From: Owenia fusiformis
Lineage: Eukaryota > Annelida > Polychaeta > Sabellida > Oweniidae
Length of the DNA: 64,000 bases
Assembly (NCBI GenBank): GCA_903813345.2
Contig: CAIIXF020000007.1
Coordinates: 17,342,714 to 17,406,713 of the forward strand
Direction: 5' to 3'
A program made the translations under genes and the position numbers. A model generated the notes under the pieces. The model was not told where the DNA came from, made no database searches, and saw only the letters and a list, made by a program, of their open reading frames with translations. Positions 24,081-36,700 of the stretch are shown in pieces (positions within the stretch are counted from its first letter, which is position 1; the number at the start of each line of letters is the position of its first letter).

Positions 24081-24694
24081 GCTGTTATAGCCTGATGGTT
24101 ACACCACCTCTGAAAAGAGGTTGGACTGCTACGTTCACTGATTTATCCAATAAAATGGTCACAAGCAAGCCACTTTAGTTTTTTTCCTTGCCCTTGCTCA
24201 AACAAGAGCGTCTCTTGCGAGTCCTGAAAACAAATATAAGCAATTAAATATTCCATTTCTTACCCATTATAGCAATAACATGAAAAGAGGATATCAGATA
24301 TAGCAACCTTGACTTGACAGGTATACATACACGTAACCATCCGCTAAATATCTTATGTACAACTAATACATACGTTACCATCCATAAAATTCATACGAAG
24401 TCGTCTAACGACATTGCATCTGAAACCTTATTATTTACAATATACACCACGTTTCACATTGGTAGGTTTACAGCTTATATTCTGCTTCTTGTAGATCAAC
24501 TGGTAGATTTGAACCAGTCTTTATAACCATCTATATAAATGTCACTGAATGAAATAGTTTAAAAGGAAATCTTATCTGTGAACTTGCCTACAGGCGAGAA
24601 AGAGGAGATGCTGTCTTTCCCATCCGGCTTTTTTGTAATGGTTACCAGAAAATTTTACAAATCGCCTTGACGTAACCATCATGCTATAACAGTG
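24081..24694. mobile_element. ~610-bp MITE with ~21-bp TIRs
   Basis: CTGTTATAGCCTGATGGTTAC at the left matches the complement of GTAACCATCATGCTATAACAG at the right with one mismatch. Internal GTAACCATC words echo the ends. No coding capacity and no clear target duplication. Confidence 0.6.
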
Positions 24695-24699
24695 TGATC

Positions 24700-27158
24700 A
24701 CTGCACTAGCAACATTGATATCCTTGTGATAAACACTGCTACAACTTGATCTCTGTAAGTACTTGATTGTTGAGCATTTTTTGCTCAGGATTTTATCATT
24801 TGGGATTCTTTTTGAGTTGGTTATTTTGGAAATCACTTGGTTTTATGGTTTGATATTGTTTGTAGCACGATGTTTTCTATGTTTTCTTGATAAACTAGGA
24901 GAACTGGGTTTTAGGAGGAATAATACCCAAGGGCCTTGGTCTGAGGCTATTAGTTCTCCTATGACCCAGTATGAAGGGTTTATCTAACTTAAACCCCACA
25001 TTGACTGTTATGAAAGATAAATGGCCCATGATCTAATTTTAGGAAAATTTGATTTCTTTTGTATTAAATATGAGGTAAGTATATTGAGAAGTGAGTGAGT
25101 GTAATTAGTTCAGCTTTAGTGCACTGCATGTAACAGGCCAGGTACAGTTTAAAATTTGATTTATCATCTTTTGTGCTACACTGGCTTTGGATAGCTCGCA
25201 AAGTGTCAATTCTTTAAAAACAATTGAAAATGTATATTCTTTAAAACAGTTTGTTCTATTGTGTAGCTACCTAAGTGGGGTCTAACAAGGAATAACATCC
25301 TTATATAGAAGAATAACATTATTTTGTAGAGGAATACTGTTTTTTTATTATTTGTATGTTATGACATACTTATTTAAAGGAGTAATATTCTCTTGTTTTG
25401 AGGGATAATTGTTTCACATTCAAGAGCACTTAGATTTCAAGCAAACATTTAGACATTTGTCATACTGTATTACTAATCAAATCACCTGTCCATAGTGTTT
25501 CTAGTTGTGACAGGTCCCTTAGGCTGCATTACTAACATTCCAGCAATGGACAATTGGCATTTAGCAATAATAATCCAACCCAAGTTTGATGGGGATATGG
25601 TGAAGCCACATCTTGCTCGTCTGTCTGTCTGTCATCTGTCTAAATAATAGTAATTTTCACGTTAGCATAAACAGGACATCCCTTCATCTGCTGGTCCATC
25701 TATACTTTGTAGCAAATTTTGGAAAATATAAGGGAATTGTTTGGTATGCATATAAATGTATTATATTTCCTTGAATAGACAACCCTTTATTACACCAGGC
25801 ATTTTTATATTGATTTGAACAGATCCACTAGAATGGATAGGAATCAGGTACCTGATAAGCATAGATTGAAGTTAGATGCCCAAAAGCTGATTTATTATAA
25901 TAATGTTTTGTTGATATTTTACAGGTATAAAATTTATATGGCATGGTTTTATTTTACATGGCATACTATTTTGTACTTAAAGGTACAGTTATTTACTGGC
26001 AATAGGTGACGCCATGTTATATCATAAGATCAATGATTTGACGAGTGTTCAGCTTTAGGGCATACATTTTGTGATATCAAACTTTGAAAAATAAGTTTTT
26101 ACTTGAAATTGATACATAATTTTAATAGATTTAATAATTATAAACAATAATGGCGTTTTTAGTGTATTTTTGTTGCACTTTGGTACATAATATATTAGCA
26201 ACATAGACAAAAACTGACAAAAAATTTTTTTATCAGAGCAAAAATAAAAAAAAACGTTGGTGACCCATTAAGATTAACTCAAATTATTAAACTTTTCAGT
26301 CTGCAAAAGTTAAAAAATCCTTTCATTCGGTTTTTATTCATTGATTCTATTTGTAATAAATAAAAGTTAAATGTTTCATGAGTTGCTGCCCTTGCATTGA
26401 CATTGTCTGGTTTTGCTCATAAATGATTCATGCTATGTTAAAGGGTTAACAGAGAGAATAAAAAAGTAAATGTAGACTTTAAAATTGACTTTACTAATTT
26501 ACTTTTTCACCAGACCTAGCATATCACTGTTTTTTCAGCACTTAGCATAAAATTGTGTCAGTATCCTCAGAAAACCATTGTCAAACATGCATACTTATTT
26601 CTGTGCAGAGGTGCTCTTCTCAGATAATATGATACACTTTAATCTTTGCAATCTCTCCACTCTTACCTTAGAATATCATAATAATAACTTGATACATAAA
26701 CTTTTAATTATGAAAATATTTCATCGTGTTTTTTCTAACCCAGTCGGCAAAACACAATAGCTAAACTGGAAGCATTAAACAGGAAGTTATGTTAAAAACT
26801 CATTTATTGCTCGATAATTGCTGATTTATACATAACTGATAATCATAAACAATATTTCATTTTGAGAAGCCAGATTGCTGCTATATATAAATAGAATTAA
26901 CTTTCAATTAAAATGATCAAAGTAGAGTATCTATGTAAATCCCATATTGAGTAAATCACTTATGATTGCATTTTGAAAATTTATTATTTTTAAAGGTCGG
27001 GTTGATACATAAATCTTTGATAATATCACACACGTGTAGATATTGTGGTGAATAACTCTGAATCCAATCAACCCAGATACCTGGAAATAATTGATTTTGA
27101 ATTTATAAGATGTGATGACATGCGGATATTAAAAGTGCAAGCTAAGTAAAGGTTATTA
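24700..27158. other. intergenic, nothing recognised
   Basis: AT-rich; short open frames only, none with splice borders or recognisable protein content. Confidence 0.4.
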
Positions 27159-27330
27159 TCTCATTGAATGAAGTTCATTGGGATATAGAGAATGTGTCCG
27201 TCTATACGTCCGTACATCCATCTGTCTGGGTAATAACTCAAATACAGCTGGCCCAATATTATTTATATTTTATATGCACATCTGCCCTATAAGTACAAGT
27301 TCTGCTAGAAAACCAGTTTTGAAAATAGCA
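27159..27330 (+). mobile_element. family B Helitron-like 5' fragment
   Basis: It starts A|TCTCATTGAATGAAGTTCATT, with a GAA triloop hairpin, then GTCCGTCTATACGTCCGTAC and AATAACTCAAATACAGCTGG. The 3' part is missing. Confidence 0.6.
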
Positions 27331-27592
27331 TGAAAATTGACATGATTGGTTCTTGTCCCATGCTAGTGCCTTGTGTCTACACATATCAATTGATAAACCA
27401 ACGTTCTGCTGGGATTTCTTCTAATATTTCATGATTTTAGAAATATTTTCACAAAATAATGATTGAGCAAAGCAATAGAATACATAACTCATGATTTAAT
27501 CGAGAAGAAGTGAGTAGCTCCCATAATTATGTTGTATTCTTTCATATTCATGAACATAATTTGTTTAAATCACGCCCATTAGTATATAATGT

Positions 27593-27662
27593 CCAATCAA
27601 ATTGCAGAATGTGGTCACGTGAACAATCATGAGCACATGCTCTCTCAGTGGCGCGCATGCGT
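27593..27662 (+). promoter_or_regulatory. promoter-like cluster upstream of the GRB gene
   Basis: CCAATC (27593-27598), CACGTG (27616-27621) and GCGCATGCGT (27653-27662, matching the NRF1 site) lie within 70 bp, in the only CpG-containing patch near the GRB gene. The first GRB exon seen has a splice acceptor before its ATG, so an upstream noncoding exon is expected. A transposon origin is possible because nearby hAT MITEs also carry CACGTGA plus CCAATC. Confidence 0.35.
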
Positions 27663-28340
27663 AAAGTAAAATTTGAAATTGTGGAAATGGCATTTATTTC
27701 AGTTCAACATCATCATTTCAAAACTATGGTAATACTATACTGAAGTTATTCGATCTAAACTTGTAGAGAATACTCATAAGACAACAGCTAACATTGTTAG
27801 ATCCATTTGAATGTCAAATGAGGCCTGTTTATAAAATTGTTTATCGAATGTGCCAATACCAATAGTCATCTTTGGGAAATCTCCCCCCCCTGCTGACACT
27901 CATAAGTGTTTCATGATATTTGCTATGCCTTGGCGTTGCTGTTACCTAGTTTCAATCTTTGCTTGCCTAGATGTTCTTGAAGATCTGGTTGATGAAGGTT
28001 ATTTTTATCAATTTATTAAAATCACAAATACATTTTTTATGTAATAATGATAAAGACACCACAGGGGGTATATGGTGAATTGTATAAACATACCCAGGGT
28101 GCTGCATAAACAATCCTGAGGGTGTTAAGGGTCAGGTAAGGGTGAAGCAGATGAAGTTTGTTTATTTTGTCCTAGGGTGCTGCGCAATGACAAATAACAA
28201 AGAAGGGCCTGGAGCAAGATAGATAAAAACATGTATGAATTATGTTGGCAGAATGTCCTGGAATTCCATGTAATGTATTTATACAAACATTCTATGTCTA
28301 TAAGAGATTCTTTATAAATTGCTTTCATGCCAAGTTACCA

Positions 28341-28559
28341 CATCCTCCTAAGCAGGTATCTAGAATCTGTACCTCCTTCTTCCCCCTGCTATAACCAATT
28401 TGGAAGCGCCCGATTAAACTGAATCACGTGATCTATTATGACTTATACATGATTTCTGTCGCAGTGTTGCGACAGCCAATCAGATTGCGAGTTCTTAATA
28501 GGGGAAATGCTAACTGCTTATCGCAGGGGGTAAAAAGAAAGCCCTGAGATCGGAGGATG
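28341..28559 (+). mobile_element. hAT-like MITE, copy 2
   Basis: Same family as 4505-4753: CATCCTCCTAAGCAGG to GATCGGAGGATG. The flanking direct repeat AGTTACCA/AGTTATCA is 8 bp with one mismatch. The internal CACGTGA, TGTCGCAGTGTTGCGACA hairpin and CCAATCAGA are conserved. Confidence 0.75.
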
Positions 28560-28934
28560 AGTTATCAAAGAAATAAATTTTCCAAGATATATGCCTATTC
28601 ATGTTTCACCCGCATAGTGTAAGCTACTAAGGATGATCTTTAATTGAAAAATAATTGACAGTCAACAATCGGAAGGAAATGTTTAACATGTGAGTAGCTA
28701 ACTTTTTAGTGTATCAATGTTTGAGCGTACATTATTAAATACTCTAGTGTGATGCAATGTTAAATTATTGCAATGTCATCGTGACTAGTGAATGTCAATA
28801 ATTAATGTCACTATAGTAATAAAGTTTATATATAGGATGTAACATGGTTAACTGTTCACAAAACCTCAATCCAGGTCTAGGACATCTTTATTCGAATAAA
28901 ACACTTATGTTTAAGAGAAAAAACAACTAAATAG

Positions 28935-30535
28935 AGACATTAAGGGAGAAAATATACATTAAGGAGATGATTCATTAGGGACATGAGAAAATAAATATTA
29001 GGGAGATGATCTATAAGGGACATGAGAAAATATACATAAGGGAGATGATTAATTAGGGATGTTAGAAATATACATTAGAGAAATGATTAATTAGGCATAT
29101 GAGAAAATATATATTAAGGAAATGATTCATTAGGGACATGAGAAAATAAACATTAGGGAGATGAGAAAATAAACATTAGGGAGATGATCTATTAGGAACA
29201 TGAGAAAATATACATAAGGGAGATGATTAATTAGGGATGTTAGAAATATACATTAGAGAAATGATTAATTAGCCATATGAGAAAATATATATTAAGGAAA
29301 TGATTCATTAGGGACATGAGAAAATATATATTAGAGAGATGATTAATTAGGTATATGAGAAAATATATATTAGAGAGATGATTAATTAGGTATATGAAAA
29401 AATATATTAAGGAGATGATTAATTAGGTATATGAGAAAATATACATTAGAGAGATGATTAATTAGGTATATGAGAAAATATACATTAGAGAGATGATTAA
29501 TTAGGTATATGAGAAAATATACATTAGGGTGATGATTAATTAGGTATATGAGAAAATATATATTAGAGAGATGATTAATTAGGTATATGAGAAAATATAT
29601 ATTAAGGAGATGATTAATTAGGTATATGAGAAAATATACATTAGAGAGATGATTAATTAGGTATATGGGAAAATATATATTAGCGAGATGATTAATTAGG
29701 TATATGAGAAAATATACCTTAGGCAGATGATCCATTAGGGACATGAGAAAATATACATTAGAGAGATGATTAATTAGGTATATGAGAAAATATACATTAG
29801 GGCGATGATTAATTAGGTATATGAGAAAATGCATATTAGGCGGATGATCCATTAGGGACATGAGAAAATATACATTAGAGAGATGATTAATTAGGTATAT
29901 GAGAAAATATATATTAGGGTGATGATTAATTAGGTATATGAGAAAATATATATTATGGAGATGATTAATTAGGTATATGAGAAAATATACATTAGAGAGA
30001 TGATTAATTAGGTATATGGGAAAATATGTATGAGCGAGATGATTAATTAGGTATATGAGAAAATATACCTTAGACAGATGATCCATTAGGGACATGAGAA
30101 AATATACATTAGAGAGATGATTAATTAGGTATATGAGAAAATATACATTAGGGCAATGATTAATTAGGTATATGAGAAAATGCATATTAGGCGGATGATC
30201 CATTAGGGACATGAGAAAATATACATTAGAGAGATGATTAATTAGGTATATGAGAAAATATATATTAGAGAGATGATTAATTAGGTATATGAGAAAATAT
30301 ATATTAAGGAGATGATCCATTAGGGACATGAGAAAATATACATTTGGGAGATGATTCACTAGATGCATGAGAAAATATGCATTATGCAGATGATTAATTA
30401 GGGACATGAGAAAATATACATTAGGTAGATGATTCATTAGGAACATGAGAAAATACACATTAGGGAGATGATTCAATAGATACATGAGAAAATATACATT
30501 AGGAAGATGATTCATTTGGAAGATGGGCTAATAAT
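28935..30535 (-). repeat. 39-bp minisatellite, about 40 units, with a 377-codon open frame
   Basis: Plus-strand unit words are AGATGATTAATTAGGTATAT and GAGAAAATATACATTAGAG. The left part (to about 29380) is less regular. Since 39 is a multiple of three, the minus strand stays open from 30515 to 29382, encoding repeats of INHLSNVYFLIYL. There is no domain, no splice support and no non-repeat protein at either end, so I treat it as a repeat. A transcribed hydrophobic repeat protein cannot be excluded from sequence alone. Confidence 0.9.
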
Positions 30536-30774
30536 ATTATATACACATCAGAGACATGAAAAAATAGATGAGGAGGAAATTGATCTGTATTAGAGAAAAT
30601 GCACGTAAGGAAATACACACTAGGGAGAAAATTTCATATAAGGGAGAAAATTACATATGATGATAAAGCCAAGCAAAAACAAGGTCCACTAATTGATAGG
30701 AATTAGTGGAACGAATTGAAATTCAAACTTGTTTTTCATGTTTCTTTTTTCATGTTATGTTTTCAGAAGTTGAG

Positions 30775-33700
30775 ATGAGTGAAGTAGGACCCAATATGGA
30801 CCATAGTCGTGGTTTATTTGAGAGGCTAAGACAGAAGCTGTCATATAACAGCACTGGTAAAGGTCCACCAAGGTATACAGACTCACCCACAGCACCCAGG
30901 ATAGAACATCACCATGGTAAGTACCCCTTCACAAATGTTTCTTTTTGTCTTTTCTTACTTTAAACCATTACTATGAAGATAATCCCCAGTTTTATTCATG
31001 TTTGAAGTAATAGTACAACAACATCATTATCCCACCGAACGAAGTTCGAGGGGGATATAGAAAAGCCGTCCGTCCATCCGTCCGTCCGTTCGTCCGTCTG
31101 TTCATCCGTCCGTTTGTCCGTCCGTTCGTCCGTCCGTTCGTGTGTCTTGGCAATAACTCAAATACCGGTTGACGGATTTCATTCAAATTTTATAGGACCT
31201 CTGCTCGAGAAGGAATTTTCAATATGGCCGCTTAATTCAAAATGGCGGCCATTTTTCGGAAAAAATATAATCTTTAATAACTCAAATACTAGTGGATGGA
31301 TTTGGTTCAAATTTTATATGCTGTAGCCTGGGTACAAAGGAGCCTTGCTCAAGAAGACATTTTCAAGATGGCCACCAAATTTCAAAATGGCGGCCATTTT
31401 TCTTAAAAAACATTATCTTTAATAACTCAAATACCATTGAATGGATTTGGTTCAAATTTTAGATGCTGATGCTTAGGGACATAGAAGCTCTGCTCGAGAA
31501 AGGATTTTCAAGATGGCAGCTAAATTTCAAAATGGCAGCCATTTTTCGTAAAAAAACGTTATCTTTGATAACTCAAATACCATTGAATGGATTTGGTTCA
31601 AATTTTACATGATGATGCCTAGGGACACAGGAGCTCTGCTTGAGAAGGGATTTTCAAGGTGGTGGCTAAATTTCCAAATGGCTGCCATTTTTCATAAAAG
31701 AACGTAACCTTTGATAACTCAAATACCAGTTGACGGATTTGGTTCAAATTCTATATGCTGATGCCTAGAGACAAAGAAGTTCTGCTCAAAAATAAATTTT
31801 CAAGATGGCCTCTGAATTTCATAAAAAAACGTAATTAATGATAACTCAAATACCAGTGGATGGATTTGGTTCCAATTTTATATGCTGATGTTTAGGGAAA
31901 AAGGAGATCTGCTTCAGAAGAAATTTCAAAGGCATTAGCTGAATTTCAAAATGGCTGCCATTTTTCATTAAAAAAGTAATCTTTGATAACCCAAATACCA
32001 TTGGACGGACATTCTCTGCTAAAGAAGAAATCTAAAGATGACAGCTGAATTTCAAAATGGCAACCATGTTTCATAAAAACATTATCTTTGATAATTCAAA
32101 TACCAGCGGATGAATTTGGCTCAAATTTTTTATCAAAACATGTTTTGTTCGGTGGGATTTGCTACTCCGTGGAGTTGCTGTTTTTCTAGTTACAATAGTG
32201 AAATATTGGACCAAAGGCCGAAGGCCCAAGCTCCAATATTTCACTATTTTGCCCACGGAAATGATTAGTATTATTAATATCACTGGTTATGCCCAGGGCT
32301 GAAATAACAAGAACTGAGTATCACTGAACGAATTATATTCGCATTGAACGATATCTCATTTCCCGGGGAACATTGCCAGGCATTAATCCATTATTAGGCC
32401 CGCCACTATGGCCCGCCACTATGACGTCACATATAGAAAATAGTCAATAGAGTAAAATAAATTCTAAACTAGTACTATTACCACTAGAACAGGTCCAGCA
32501 AGGTGGTAATAACACTAGATAGTATTGCAGTGGTAGACGTGGAAGAGGGGTCTCCCTTCCCCAATACGGACCCATCAAAAATTGGCTCCCAAGAAAAAAT
32601 TTGGGGACCGAAATTTGTCCCTCTCCCTTCACATAAACTAGGCACCAAAAGAAATATATATAACAGCTGAAAACACTGGGAATTATTATTATATAACTAT
32701 ATTATATTATTTTTATTTTGAGCCTTATATTCTAAAACAAAATTAGGCCCATTTTTTAAAAGAGCCAAATTTTTTTCCTATTCAATTTTTGGGACCTCCC
32801 CCCTTTGATTTCAAGGACTGCCCTTGTAAAGTACTATATTAGTATGTTATTATTTGTATGTGAGCCATTTGGTCCTGGGAGCCTAGTTGTTGCCATTATT
32901 TCAAGTCGCACTTGGGTGGAATGATAACACCTGGGCCCTGGACACAGTATTTAATTCTGTGATTTCAATAACTTAGGGATCAGTAACAAAATCATGACTT
33001 AAGTGTGAATTCTAATTTATGTTTTACATTGTTTCAACTCATATAATAAATTACATGATTCTCATTTATGGGGACTGCAAAAAGTGAGACGTTGACTCTA
33101 ATAGGCCTGTAATTTACAAGGTTTATCATCATACATGTATATTTAAGAGTCTCTGTCTAAACCCTTGAACTGTATAGTTATATATAAAGTCACATTAAAA
33201 GTACAATATATTAACTTGTAAGTGATTTTAGAATGATTAAAGCAGCATAAAACATAAATAAAATAGACATGAACAACCATCAAAATGTTACAAGTGTACC
33301 AGGTGTACTAAGAAGTGGGTCAAAAATCTTTGCTAGTTCAAGAGGCCTAAAGATGCTATTTTCCCACATCTCTGCTCAATTAAGTGCGTTTCTCTGCAGT
33401 ATACCATCTCGGGACATTTTGTACTTTAAGGGAGGGAGGGGAACAGCAGTTCCTTAAGTGTCAAAATATACAGTTTTGATGCTGTTATTGATCTAAATAA
33501 TGATACTGAAATGCAGTCATGACATGAATAAGATATTCATTATGATATGAATACACAAGACACTACTTAATGGAAGTATAAATTCGGAGAATGCTATTTC
33601 AATTGGATAGCTCGATTTTTATCAACCATATTCTCTGTACATGAATCTTTCTCAGTTTTATTGGCAAGTGTAAATCTTTATCTAAGCAGACCTCCAGAAA

Positions 33701-36700
33701 GCAAACCGAGGCTTGGAGATATATGTCTTCACAATCATAAAGGTGGTGCATATTATTGCAACAAACGTGTTCTGTTAAGAGAGGTTGTCAACATTATAAA
33801 CAATCTTAATGATGTAAATTGTGCAATAATTTCTCATACAGCTCATAAGCTGAGAATTTTTGTCATTGAGCGAAATGATAATCATCTCAAAGTACCTAAA
33901 TGTGAGTTATGACTCTTGGATAATGTTTCAGCGGAAATTACATACTTTCTACAGGATAAATGAAAAAAATGTAACATGATCATTATTGTTTCCTCAAAGG
34001 TTTTTCACAGTATTTCTGTTGAATAGTAGTCACATGATAGTTTTTGTTTTACAAAAATATGAGATCATGTGAATTTTATTTTCAATTGAAAAGGTCCTTG
34101 GCATTGTACATATGAATTTTCCCTGACGTTTCAACATTCACTAGCAACATCCAATAGCAATGTTATATGTTTTATTTAAGTTGTCATCATTTTATGTATC
34201 TATTGCTGTCATATTATACTAATGAAGACATACATGTAAGTGAATGAATTTATCTTGACTGTTACAGTAGATGACTTAGACCTGGAGGCCCTGATAACAG
34301 AGATGCATACAAGCTTTCCTGATGAAGATGAACGACTTGTCAACTTTGACCAGGAGAGCATCAGTGGGGTCAGTGCTAAGGGAATCAATGACTTAGTGAC
34401 CGAACTCAATGTAGAGAATGAGAACATTGAGTCACATGACTTGCGTCAGGATGGCGCTAAACCTGTGGGAATAGAAGGTAAGGAGGAAATGTATTTCTTT
34501 GTACATCAGCCTTTTATTTTGCTCATAGTTTGAAATAGACAGTTTAACAGGAAACAGGGTACCTTTATCCTGCTCAAATTGCCAATCTGTTCCAGTTGCC
34601 CCTATCTTGCTCTTCAAGCCCATCAAACAAAGTTTGGAGGGATATAGGAAATGCCTCCGTCTGTCCGTCCGTTCATCCGTTTGATAACTCAAATACTGCT
34701 TCCCCGATTTTGTTCATATTTTGTACACATATATATATATATACAGTGTATATATAGAGATTATCCTATATGAGGTTCAGGATATTGGGATTATCCCGAG
34801 GCCAATGTAATATATCTGCCCGAGGGCCGTAGGTCCCGAGGTTAGATATAGGATACTATATTGGCCAAGGGATAATCCCAGTATCCTGAACCGACTATAG
34901 GATGATCTGTTTATCCCATACTTACCACATTGTTCAATTGGCCAAAGTTCGGAAACGTTGCAACCATCCGTGGAATTATCTTAAAATATTCATGTTCAGT
35001 TTTGTATTCTTGTCCGTAGGCGGGTTTTCCTGTTCAAATCTTTGATAATTAACGGGGCATATAGCTCCTTCCCTTCGTTAATGCATCCAACAGATCGCGA
35101 TTGTCTGCGTTTTTCTCCATTGTCGTTTACAGTATGCAAACGTTACAAAAAAGAACCAATACGGGAACAGCGATTATGTCGTAGCGGGCAGATATACTAT
35201 ATCTGCCCGCTCGGAGCGGGACGTAAAGCTATATCTGCCCGCTGATGAAAATATAAGTTTTTACAAACCGGCTTTATGTACCCGTTACACGTCCAAGTAT
35301 GGGATAAATATATATATATAGAAGTTCTGCTTGAAGGCCGATTTTCAAAATGCTGCTCATTTAAAAAATGTTGCCATTTTAGTGCTGATTTTACAGGTAT
35401 TTAGATACAATATACAAAACTGTAATAGTAATATGCTTTAAATATAAAAAAGTTATATAGGACATTAATTAAGCTCGAAATGTAGATATTTAAGAAACAC
35501 ATGGCAGCCATTTTGAAAAATGGCGGCCTTTACAAGCTATTTTACAATTTTTGCTGTAACTCGAAAAGTATTGGGGCGATTTAGTTCATATTTGAATACT
35601 ATAATCATGGCACACTGGCTTTGGGTCTCTGTGCCTCCTTAGAAGCATATTATACATTTTCTGATGACAATTTGGCAAGTGTGAAAATTTTGAATATAGT
35701 GGCAAGTTTTATGTTTGTTATTTTAGGATTTTTTTGATAACTGAAAAAGTAGTAGAGGCTGTTAGATTGGATTTTCTACGCTTTGGCATTGGTGTTATCT
35801 AGTTAAAGTGGATCATACCCTGCTCAATTTGTTCTCTGAATATGGTGAAACTTACACAGTTATAATTTTTGTATTCTGCTTTCATATATGCTACTATTAA
35901 TTGTTTGACAGTCTGTTGTTCAGGGCTTCATTACTAGCCTTGGTTATTTCTGCCCTAGCCACTAAAATTGCAGCATAGCATGGATTACTTATAAATCAAT
36001 ATAGGCACCAGGTAGCTATCTAATTATGACAAAAACATGTATGTTTAGCCAACAATAGGGTTCAGCAGAGGACATTTGTAAGTCTCTGTTGACAGTACCC
36101 AAAATCAGCTTTGATTAATGACAACAATTGTCATCCATACAAATAAAATTGTTGCACGATCAGAAATAATATTTCTCAGCATAAAACTTATCAGGTGCTT
36201 AGAATTAACTGATTAATTGACCTTTTGCGATCAGAGCGCCCCCTGTTTTTTCAAAATCGGGGGACGCTTAACCGCTGTCTAAATCATGTCAATAAGATCT
36301 TAGACTTGGCATGTGCTTAAAATGAATGTTGATCAAGTCAAATCGAACACCATCGTGAAAAATAAATCAATAAAGTATGAAATACAGAAGATAATCTCTC
36401 AAAATCAAACAGCTATAGCAGTGTGGCCTATTTGTGACGTCACTTCAAGATAGAATCCATCTGATGATCATCAATTGTGAAATTGCTATTTAAGTGATAA
36501 CATACATTTTGAAATATGAGTATATTCTGTTTAAAATTGAGGCTATATCTTATATTCATCTTTTAAGGTTGTTTAAGGTTGTGTCCTTGTATATTTTGTT
36601 AATGTTATGAAATTTTATTGGACACCTTCGTTACGTGATCCAAGGTAATCCCACTGTCAATGTTAAACAAATGATTTTGCTCATCTCATCTCTCATCTTA

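Noticed and set aside
29382-30515. 377-codon minus-strand frame as a membrane protein gene
   Set aside because: Entirely 13-residue translations of the 39-bp minisatellite, so listed as a repeat; kept as a finding only.
35042-35245. 67-codon frame near TATATCTGCCCGCT palindromes
   Set aside because: It lies inside the foldback element and encodes only palindrome sequence.
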